Positions 23,088-29,565 of a stretch of DNA of 39,716 nucleotides are shown in pieces. Each line of letters opens with the position of its first letter. Positions within the stretch are counted from its first letter, which is position 1. The stretch covers positions 1 through 39,716 of the forward strand of contig JAKABX010000006.1 of NCBI GenBank assembly GCA_021796545.1, written 5' to 3'. This DNA is from Actinomycetes bacterium (lineage in GTDB: Bacteria; Actinomycetota; Acidimicrobiia; Acidimicrobiales; Bog-793). Position numbers and translations under genes: made by a program. The notes beneath the pieces were generated by a model. That model saw only the letters and a program-made list of their open reading frames with translations, searched no databases and was not told the origin of the DNA.

Positions 23088-23981
23088 TCAGGCGCGCGGA
23101 TGCGCCCGGCGGTATGCGCTGAGCAGCCGCTCGCGTGAGACGTGGGTATAGATCTGGGTGGTCTGGAGGTTGGCGTGGCCGAGCAGTTCCTGCACGACCC
23201 GCAGGTCGGCCCCGTTGTCGAGCAGGTGGGTGGCGAAGCTGTGCCGCAGCGCGTGGGGATGCGTCGGCACGAGCGCCCGCCGCCCGAGGATGCGGTGCAC
23301 GTCTCGGGGCGAGAGGCGCGCGCCCCGGGTGTTGAGGAAGAGCGCAGCGGGCGGGCTGTCGGCGTCGAGCAGCACGCCGCGGCGCTCGAGATACGCCGCG
23401 AGCGCGTCGAGCGTGGGTGTGTTGAGCGGGACGAGCCGCTCCTTTCCGCCCTTGCCAAGGACCCGGACCTCTCCCCGGCGGACGTCGAGCGCACCGAGGT
23501 CGAGACCGCAGCACTCGCTCACGCGCAGCCCCGAGCCGTACAGCAGCTCGACGACCGCGTCGTCGCGGTGCGCGAGCGCCTCGGCACGTCTCGTGGTCCC
23601 GGGTCGGTCGGCCTCGGGGACCCGCGACGCGAGGAGGTGCTCGAGTTCGGCGCCCGAGAGGACCCGCGGCAGGCGGCCCGTCCCCCCGGGCGCACCGAGG
23701 CGCTCTGCGGGATCGGCGGGGATGAGGCCGCGGCGGCGGCACCAGGCGAAGTAGCGGCGCAACGCCGAGGCCTTGCGCGCGATCGAGGTGCGCGCGTAAC
23801 CCCGCGTCCCCAGGTAGGCGAGGTAGCGGCGCAGGAGGATCCGGTCGACCCCGCCGGGCTCGGCCACCCCGGCGCGTCCCGCCCAGTGCGCGAAGGCCTC
23901 GATGTCGGTGCGGTACGCGCGCACCGTCCGCGGCGCGCTGGCGGTGAGCGAGGCGGTGAAGCCCTCGATCTCCCAGCTCAC
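23088..23981 (-). CDS. xerC: Site-specific tyrosine recombinase XerC/XerD type
   Basis: The protein has 297 residues. The N-terminal SAM-like DNA-binding domain (1-95) is followed by the catalytic domain with all six residues: R153 (SGLRVSE), K177 (LGKGGKER), H243 and R246 (HALRHSFATHLL), H269 (LLGHANL) and the nucleophile Y278 (TQIYTHVS). By family knowledge it resolves chromosome dimers at dif together with a second Xer protein. It lies next to rpsB, as xerC does in mycobacteria, which supports a housekeeping role rather than a phage integrase. It starts with GTG at 23981 and is divergent from the response regulator gene. Confidence 0.92.
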   Translation of the reverse strand: MSWEIEGFTASLTASAPRTVRAYRTDIEAFAHWAGRAGVAEPGGVDRILLRRYLAYLGTRGYARTSIARKASALRRYFAWCRRRGLIPADPAERLGAPGGTGRLPRVLSGAELEHLLASRVPEADRPGTTRRAEALAHRDDAVVELLYGSGLRVSECCGLDLGALDVRRGEVRVLGKGGKERLVPLNTPTLDALAAYLERRGVLLDADSPPAALFLNTRGARLSPRDVHRILGRRALVPTHPHALRHSFATHLLDNGADLRVVQELLGHANLQTTQIYTHVSRERLLSAYRRAHPRA

Positions 23982-24034
23982 CGCCCCATCCTAGGGTCGA
24001 CGCCCCGCTGCGGCGCAGGATTGCCGCGGGATGG

Positions 24035-24040
24035 GACAAT
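24035..24040 (+). promoter_or_regulatory. Candidate -10 box (GACAAT) before the OmpR-type regulator
   Basis: GACAAT ends 5 bases before the ATG at 24046 and there is no Shine-Dalgarno sequence at proper spacing. The first base differs from TANNNT. If used, it excludes the in-frame ATG at 24031 as start codon. Confidence 0.3.
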
Positions 24041-24045
24041 GGGAC

Positions 24046-24735
24046 ATGGCCGGTCACATCCTCCTGGTCGAAGACGACGAGCGGATCCGCACCGCGATGC
24101 GGCTCGCGCTCGAGGACGAGGGCTACGAGGTCGCCGAGGCGGCCAGCGGCGAGGACGCCCTCGAGACGTGCCCACCAACGGCCCCGATGCCCTTCGACCT
24201 GCTCATCGTCGACGTCATGCTCCCGGGCATGGACGGCTTCGCGTGCTGCCGTGAGCTGAGACGGCGCAGCACCGTGCCGATCATCATGGTGACCGCCCGC
24301 ACCGACACCCATGACGTCGTCGCCGGGCTCGAGGCCGGCGCGGACGACTACGTGACCAAGCCCTTCGAGCCAAAGGAGCTCGCCGCGCGCATCCGCGCGC
24401 TGCTGCGCCGTGCCCGCGCCACCGACAGCGGCAGCGGGGTGCTCAGCTTCGGCGAGCTCGAGATCGAGCCGGAAGCCGGTGTCGTGCGCCTGAGCGGCGA
24501 CGAGGTGCACCTCACGCGCACCGAGTTCCTCCTGCTCTGCGAATTGGCCGCCAACGCCGGCAAGGTCCTGTCACGCGAGCAGCTGCTCGAGCGCGTCTGG
24601 AGCTACGACTACTTCGGCGACGGACGGCTCGTCGACGTCCACGTGCGCCGCCTGCGGACCAAGGTCGAGCTCGATCCTGCCAACCCGCGCCACGTCCTCA
24701 CCGTGCGCGGGCTCGGCTACAAGCTCGCCCCCTGA
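24046..24735 (+). CDS. OmpR/PhoB-type response regulator, MtrA-like
   Basis: The protein has 229 residues from the ATG at 24046 (234 if the in-frame ATG at 24031 is used). The receiver domain has the acidic pair in LLVEDDERIR, the phosphoacceptor D56 in LIVDVMLPGMDGF and K in DYVTKPFEPKEL. The C-terminal winged helix carries LTRTEFLLLCELAANAGKVL and the YFGDGRLVDVHVRRLRTK recognition region ending in VRGLGYKLAP. The following kinase gene overlaps its stop (TGATG), and a GerMN lipoprotein gene comes third. That order matches mtrA-mtrB-lpqB, the actinobacterial system for cell-wall and division control, but the identity is inferred from order and motifs, not proven. Confidence 0.92.
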   Translation: MAGHILLVEDDERIRTAMRLALEDEGYEVAEAASGEDALETCPPTAPMPFDLLIVDVMLPGMDGFACCRELRRRSTVPIIMVTARTDTHDVVAGLEAGADDYVTKPFEPKELAARIRALLRRARATDSGSGVLSFGELEIEPEAGVVRLSGDEVHLTRTEFLLLCELAANAGKVLSREQLLERVWSYDYFGDGRLVDVHVRRLRTKVELDPANPRHVLTVRGLGYKLAP

Positions 24736-26336
24736 TGCTCGGCCGCCTCCGCGCCGCGCGCCGCGCCTGGCGCCGGCGCGCGCGGGCGGCGGCCGTGGGA
24801 CGGAGCTTCCACCTCAGCCTGCGGGCGCGCATCACCCTCGGCTTCGCGCTCGGCGCCCTCGTGCTCTCGAGCGCGATCGCGGGCATCACCTACTTCACCG
24901 CGCGCTCCCAAATCGTCAGCCAGGAGCTCTCGGCCCTCACCAGTCAGGCCAAGGCGAACGCCGTTGAACTCGAGGGACTCGTCAGCACGCCGAGCCTGGC
25001 GTCGCCCGACGGCCGGATCACCGCCGTCTTCGACCCCGTCGGGGCGCTCTCCCAGATCTACGCGACCGCGGAGCCGAAGAACAGCCTCGTCCCCATCTTC
25101 TACTCGACCGTCGACCAGACCTGGGTCGGGCTGGCACCGAACGAGGAGCTCTCGGTCCTGCCCGCCGGTTTCGCCGACCACGTCGTTCGCACGAACGACC
25201 CGGCCTACCAGCTCTTCGACGTCAACGGGTCCCCAAAGGTCGCGATCGCCATCCCCGTCGACCCACTGCGCGGCATCTATTTCCAGGTCTCCTCCCTGGA
25301 GCAGACGGCCCGGACACTTCAGATCATCCTCGTCGCCCTCGGTGTCGCCGGCGTGATCGCGACCTTGGCAGGCGCCGTCGTCGGGCGCTGGGCCGCGGGG
25401 CTCGCGCTGCGGCCGTTGCGCAAGGTCTCTGAGGCCGCGCGCGCGATCGCCAGCGGACGCCTCGACACCCGGCTCGAGACCGAGGACGCGCCGGACCTCG
25501 CGGCCCTGGCCTCCTCGTTCAACCGGATGGTCGACCGGTTGCAGCAGCGGATCGAGCGCGACGCCCGGTTCGCCTCAGACGTCAGCCACGAGCTGCGCTC
25601 GCCCCTCACCACGCTCGCCAGCTCCCTCTCGGTGATCGAGGCGCGCCGCGACGAGCTCCCCTCGCGTTCGCGCCAGGCACTCGAGCTGCTCGGCGCCGAG
25701 GTCCGGCGCTTCCAGCGCATGGTCGGCGAGCTCCTCGAGATCTCCCGGCTCGACGCCGGCTCGGCCGACCTCCAGGAGTCGGTGGTGCCGGTCGGTGAGC
25801 TGGTACGCCGCGCCAGCGCTGCGGCCGGCGGCGGGGCGGTCCCCGTCGCGGTCGACCCGGGTCTCGAACAGTGCCACGTCGCGGTGGACAAGCGGCGCTT
25901 CGAACGCGTGATCGCCAACCTCATCGAGAACGCCGCCCGCTACGCCGGTGGGGCCACCCGGATCGTCGTCGGCCGGGACAGGGACCACGTGCGGATCGCG
26001 GTCGAGGACCGCGGTCCGGGCATCCCGCCCTCCGAGCGCGAGCGGATCTTCGATCGCTTCGCCCGGGGCTCCGTGGCGGCGGGCAGCCGCGGAGGAGGGG
26101 GCGGCACCGGGCTCGGCCTTGCCCTCGTGCGCGAGCACGTGAGACTCCAAGGCGGCCAGGTCTGGGTCGAGGACAACGTCCCCAACGGTGCCTGCTTTGT
26201 GATCGAGCTGCCGATCGCGCCTGCCGAGCTCACCGAGGACGAGGCCACCGACGGCACCGGGGGGAAGGTCGCGGCACCGCCGGTCGATATCGCCCCGAGC
26301 CCGGCCGCGGCCTCGCCGCAGCGGGAGGTGCGATGA
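24735..26336 (+). CDS. Sensor histidine kinase, MtrB-like
   Basis: The protein has 533 residues: a basic N terminus, a membrane helix (~33-55), an extracytoplasmic sensor domain (~56-190), a second membrane helix (~193-217), a HAMP domain (~218-272), and HisKA with H285 in RFASDVSHELRSPLTTL. The HATPase_c domain follows, with FERVIANLIENAARYAGG, VEDRGPGIPPSER, FDRFARG and GGGGTGLGLALVREHV. The H-box closely resembles MtrB kinases. The C-terminal ~35 residues are a low-complexity Pro/Ala tail. The start codon overlaps the regulator's stop, and the end overlaps the GerMN gene (ATGA), so all three are translationally coupled. Confidence 0.92.
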   Translation: MLGRLRAARRAWRRRARAAAVGRSFHLSLRARITLGFALGALVLSSAIAGITYFTARSQIVSQELSALTSQAKANAVELEGLVSTPSLASPDGRITAVFDPVGALSQIYATAEPKNSLVPIFYSTVDQTWVGLAPNEELSVLPAGFADHVVRTNDPAYQLFDVNGSPKVAIAIPVDPLRGIYFQVSSLEQTARTLQIILVALGVAGVIATLAGAVVGRWAAGLALRPLRKVSEAARAIASGRLDTRLETEDAPDLAALASSFNRMVDRLQQRIERDARFASDVSHELRSPLTTLASSLSVIEARRDELPSRSRQALELLGAEVRRFQRMVGELLEISRLDAGSADLQESVVPVGELVRRASAAAGGGAVPVAVDPGLEQCHVAVDKRRFERVIANLIENAARYAGGATRIVVGRDRDHVRIAVEDRGPGIPPSERERIFDRFARGSVAAGSRGGGGGTGLGLALVREHVRLQGGQVWVEDNVPNGACFVIELPIAPAELTEDEATDGTGGKVAAPPVDIAPSPAAASPQREVR

Positions 26337-27004
26337 GGGGCAGTCCGCGTGCGCGACGCAGGATCCTTCTCGGCGCGCTGTGCGGCGCGGCCGGCCTCCT
26401 GGCGAGCGGATGCGGGGTGCCGACGACCCGCACCGCCGTCAGCCTCCCCGCCAACGACCGGGTCGTCGCCGGGTCCACGACCCCCTCGTCGACGACCACC
26501 ACGACGACCCTCGCAAAGACGACGAGCAAGCAGACCACCGTCTACTTCTTCCGATCCGACCATCTCCTGGTCGGTGTGCACCGCTCCTGGATCGGCAAGG
26601 TCACACCCGACGCGGCGCTCTTCCTCCTCGAGGAGGGGCCCTATGCGAGCGAGAAGAACCTCACGACCTACGTCCCGCCCGCCTCCAGCGCGACGGCGGA
26701 GAAGCAGAGCATCGTCGTGCGCAACGGCATCGCGCACGTGCCGCTCGACGGCAACGCCTACGGCACCCTCTACGCCACCGAGCTCTCGAGCGCCCTCGGC
26801 CAGATCGTGGTCACGCTGATGATGAACTTCGCCTACATCAAAGGCGTCGACTTCACCCTGCACGCCGAGGGACTCGCGCCGGTGCCCTTCAACTACACGC
26901 CCGCCGGCACCACGGTGGGCTCCCCTGTCACGATCCAGACCTACGCCTCGCTGCTCCCGGTGCAGAAGCCGTCCGGTACGTCGGCAAAGACCAAGAAGAA
27001 GTAG
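26333..27004 (+). CDS. GerMN-domain lipoprotein, short LpqB-like
   Basis: The protein has 223 residues with a lipoprotein signal (basic start, hydrophobic stretch, LLASGC with C27). A short Ser/Thr linker (TTTTTT near 54-59) precedes a GerMN (sporulation/spore germination) domain from about 67 to 185: TVYFFRSDHLLVGVHRSW, ALFLLEEGP, VRNGIAHVPLDGN and ALGQIVVTLMMNF. The C terminus is a Lys-rich tail. GerMN is the N-terminal domain type of LpqB, the lipoprotein encoded after mtrAB, but LpqB has a further beta-propeller that is absent here. It probably modulates the kinase or acts at the cell wall. The ATG overlaps the kinase stop and follows GGGAGG. Confidence 0.85.
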   Translation: MRGSPRARRRILLGALCGAAGLLASGCGVPTTRTAVSLPANDRVVAGSTTPSSTTTTTTLAKTTSKQTTVYFFRSDHLLVGVHRSWIGKVTPDAALFLLEEGPYASEKNLTTYVPPASSATAEKQSIVVRNGIAHVPLDGNAYGTLYATELSSALGQIVVTLMMNFAYIKGVDFTLHAEGLAPVPFNYTPAGTTVGSPVTIQTYASLLPVQKPSGTSAKTKKK

Positions 27005-27009
27005 CGTCG

Positions 27010-27038
27010 CCGAGGCCCTGCACCACCTAGTGGCTCGG
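27010..27038. terminator. Possible bidirectional terminator between the convergent GerMN and rsfS genes
   Basis: CCGAG-GCC (27010-27017) can pair with GGCTCGG (27032-27038), with one bulged base, and CCAC/GTGG can pair inside it. It spans the 22-base gap and the rsfS stop. No T-run is present, so the call is weak. Confidence 0.25.
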
Positions 27039-27437
27039 TGCGGCGGCCCCCGTGAGGTCGTCCTCGTCGGACCACTCGACTCGGGGTGCGTCCGACCACA
27101 GCCGCTCGAGCGCGTAGTAGCCGCGCGCCTCCGCGTCGAGCACGTGCACCACGAGGTCGCCGTAGTCGAGCAGCACCCAGCGCGCGTCGTGGAGACCTTC
27201 GCTGCGCAGCAGCGTGGCGCCGGCGGCCTTGGCCGACCGCTTGACCTCCTCCACGACGGCGCGCACCTGGCGATCGTTGCGCCCGCCCGTGATGACGAAG
27301 TAGTCGGTGATCCCGATGAGGTCGCCCACGTCGAGGACCACCGTCTCCTCGAGTGTCTTGGCCGACGCGGCCCGGGCCGCGGAGGTGGCGAGCGACAGGT
27401 TCAACGGCCGCCGCCGTCGCGCTCGTCCTCGGTGCAA
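27027..27437 (-). CDS. rsfS: Ribosome silencing factor RsfS (Iojap)
   Basis: The protein has up to 136 residues with the RsfS core: EETVVLDVGDLIGITDYFVITGGRNDRQVRAVVEEV, then GLHDARWVLLDYGDLVVHVLDAEARGYYALERLWSDAP. It binds L14 on the 50S subunit and blocks subunit joining when nutrients are short. It pairs with nadD as in most bacteria. The start is uncertain: the frame offers TTG at 27437 and TTG at 27404 (which gives MNLSLATSAARAAS, closest to family length). An ATG at 27451 overlapping the nadD stop is in a different frame and runs into a stop after 16 codons. Confidence 0.9.
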   Translation of the reverse strand: MHRGRARRRRPLNLSLATSAARAASAKTLEETVVLDVGDLIGITDYFVITGGRNDRQVRAVVEEVKRSAKAAGATLLRSEGLHDARWVLLDYGDLVVHVLDAEARGYYALERLWSDAPRVEWSDEDDLTGAAAPSH

Positions 27438-27447
27438 AGGTCGCGGT

Positions 27448-28047
27448 TCATCCCTGGTCAGCGTACAGCCGACGGGCCCGGATCACGCGGATCGCCGGCT
27501 CGGGGACGAGGTAGTCGAGCGGTCGGCCCGTGCGCGCGCGGTCCCTGAGGTCGGTGCTCGAGATCTCGAGGTCGGGGATCTCGATCGCGAGCGCTCGCCA
27601 GCCGTCGAGCGGACCACCGGGCCCGAGCTCGACGGTCTCGGCCCCGGGTCGGTTCACCGCAACCAGCGTCACGGCATCCCGGACGGCGTCGATGCGCTCC
27701 CAGGACTTGAGGTCGGCGACGACGTCGGCACCGACGAGCAGGAAGAGCTCGGCGTCGCGAAAGCGGCGTACGAGCTCCTCCACCGTGTCCGCGGTGTAGG
27801 AGGGTCCGCCCCGCTCGATCTCCATCGCCGAGGCCTCGAGCCCGGGGTGGCCTGCGACAGCCGCCTCGACCATCGCAAGGCGGTCCCGCGCCGGGGTCAC
27901 GGGGCGCTCGGCGACCTTCTGCCAGGGCTCGTTCGCGACGACCAGGAGCACGCGGTCGAGCGCCAGCGCATGGCGGGCATTGACCGCGGCGACCAGGTGG
28001 CCGACGTGGATGGGGTCGAAGGTCCCGCCGAAGATCCCGAGCCTCAC
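27448..28047 (-). CDS. nadD: Nicotinate-nucleotide adenylyltransferase
   Basis: The protein has 199 residues. The nucleotidyltransferase motif GGTFDPIHVGHL (H14 and H17) begins the protein, and the ISSTDLRDRARTG motif is near the C terminus; PSYTADTVEEL and LLVGADVVADLKSWERID lie between. It makes nicotinate adenine dinucleotide in NAD synthesis. The start is GTG at 28047 with a strong GGGAGGTGG four bases ahead, and a TACGCT box at 28083-28078 is a candidate -10. It is followed by rsfS after 10 bases and is divergent from the DAHP synthase gene. Confidence 0.95.
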   Translation of the reverse strand: MRLGIFGGTFDPIHVGHLVAAVNARHALALDRVLLVVANEPWQKVAERPVTPARDRLAMVEAAVAGHPGLEASAMEIERGGPSYTADTVEELVRRFRDAELFLLVGADVVADLKSWERIDAVRDAVTLVAVNRPGAETVELGPGGPLDGWRALAIEIPDLEISSTDLRDRARTGRPLDYLVPEPAIRVIRARRLYADQG

Positions 28048-28162
28048 TGGGCCACCTCCCGTCCCGCCACGGCGCGCAGCGTAGGCCGAGCCGGCGGCCC
28101 GGCGCGCTTTGAGCGTTGTGTTAAGGGCCGCGACACTCCGCTCACGGCCTGTGACGGCTAGT

Positions 28163-28168
28163 TAGGCT
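28163..28168 (+). promoter_or_regulatory. Candidate -10 box (TAGGCT) for a leaderless DAHP synthase mRNA
   Basis: TAGGCT fits TANNNT and ends 5 bases before the ATG at 28174. No Shine-Dalgarno sequence precedes the ATG. A -35 box is not evident. Confidence 0.4.
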
Positions 28169-28173
28169 CTGGC

Positions 28174-29562
28174 ATGGCCGCAATGCAGCACGAACCCGCC
28201 GCGGGGCACCCCGACCCGGAGGTCCGCGGGTGGGCACCGTCTTCCTGGCGCGACCGTCCCGCCAACCAGATGCCGCAGTGGCCCGACCCGGACGTTCTCG
28301 CGGCTGCCCAGCGGACCGTCGCCGCTCTTCCACCGCTGGTCTTCGCCGGTGAGGCGCGCCGGCTCACCGACTCCCTTGCGCAGGTGGCCGCGGGACGCGC
28401 GGTGGTGCTCCAGGCTGGGGACTGCGCGGAGTCCTTCGCGGAGCAGACCGCCGACGCGATCCGGGACAAGCTCAAGGTCATCTTGCAGATGGCCGTGGTG
28501 CTCACCTACGCGTCGGGGGTGCCGGTCGTGAAGATCGGACGGATCGCCGGCCAGTTCGCCAAGCCCCGATCGTCGCCGGTCGAGCGCGTCGGCGACGTCG
28601 AGATGCCGGCGTTCCGCGGCCACATCGTCAACGACGACGCCCCGATCCCCGCCGCGCGGGTGCCCGATGCGACACGCCTCGTCACCGCCTATCACCACGC
28701 GGCCGCGACGCTCAACCTGTTGCGCGCCTTCACCAAGGGTGGCTTCGCCGATCTGTCCCACGTACATGCCTGGAACCAGGAGTTCGTGGCCTCGAGCGCG
28801 GAGGGGAGGCGCTACGAGGCGATCGCCGAGGAGATCGACCGGGCACTGCGATTCATGCGCGCGTGCGGCGTCGACCTGTCGACGGGCGCGCCCATCCACC
28901 AGGTCGACTTCTACACGAGCCACGAGGCGCTCCTGCTCGATTACGAGGAGGCCCTCACACGGCGCGACTCGCTGACCGGCGACTGGTACGACTGCTCAGC
29001 CCACATGCTCTGGATCGGCGAGCGCACGCGCGCACTCGACGGTGCACACGTCGAGTTCCTGTCCGGCGTCCGCAACCCCATCGGGGTCAAGCTCGGTCCG
29101 ACGACCACGCGGGACGAGGCGCTCGCTCTCTGCGAGCGCCTCAATCCCGACCGCGTGCCGGGGCGCCTCACCCTCATCTGCCGCTTCGGCGTCGCCAAGG
29201 TCACGGGCGTCCTTCCCGCTCTCGTGCGGGCGGTGACCGACGCCGGGCATCCGGTCGTCTGGCAGTGCGACCCGATGCACGGCAACACCTTCACCTCGGA
29301 AAACGGCCGCAAGACCCGCCACTTCGATGACGTCCTCGGAGAGATCCGCGGCTTCTTCGCCGTGCATCGGGCCGAGGGCACCTGGCCCGGCGGCGTCCAC
29401 GTCGAACTGACCGGCGACGACGTCACCGAGTGCCTCGGCGGCGTCGAGGACATCCTCGAAGAGCAGCTCCCCCTCCGCTACACGACGACCTGCGACCCGC
29501 GTCTCAACGCCCGCCAGGCCATCGACCTCGCCTTCCGCGTCGCCGAGCTGCTGCGCGCCTAG
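28174..29562 (+). CDS. aroG: Type II 3-deoxy-7-phosphoheptulonate synthase (DAHP synthase)
   Basis: The protein has 462 residues, the full length of the plant/mycobacterial class II enzyme. Motifs include LQAGDCAESFAEQ (metal-binding Cys), KIGRIAGQFAKPRSSP, FRGHIVNDDAP, DFYTSHEALLLDYEEALTR, VEFLSGVRNPIGVKLGPTT, RLTLICRFG, VWQCDPMHGNTF with the metal-binding His, and GGVHVELTGDDVTECLGG. It condenses phosphoenolpyruvate with erythrose 4-phosphate, the first step of aromatic amino acid synthesis, and is normally feedback-inhibited. No other shikimate gene is in the window. A secreted-protein gene begins 3 bases after its stop. Confidence 0.96.
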   Translation: MAAMQHEPAAGHPDPEVRGWAPSSWRDRPANQMPQWPDPDVLAAAQRTVAALPPLVFAGEARRLTDSLAQVAAGRAVVLQAGDCAESFAEQTADAIRDKLKVILQMAVVLTYASGVPVVKIGRIAGQFAKPRSSPVERVGDVEMPAFRGHIVNDDAPIPAARVPDATRLVTAYHHAAATLNLLRAFTKGGFADLSHVHAWNQEFVASSAEGRRYEAIAEEIDRALRFMRACGVDLSTGAPIHQVDFYTSHEALLLDYEEALTRRDSLTGDWYDCSAHMLWIGERTRALDGAHVEFLSGVRNPIGVKLGPTTTRDEALALCERLNPDRVPGRLTLICRFGVAKVTGVLPALVRAVTDAGHPVVWQCDPMHGNTFTSENGRKTRHFDDVLGEIRGFFAVHRAEGTWPGGVHVELTGDDVTECLGGVEDILEEQLPLRYTTTCDPRLNARQAIDLAFRVAELLRA

Positions 29563-29565
29563 CCG

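Noticed and set aside
23088-23981. Phage or genomic-island integrase
   Set aside because: The tyrosine recombinase lies next to rpsB as xerC does in other actinobacteria, and there is no adjacent tRNA, attachment site or phage gene.
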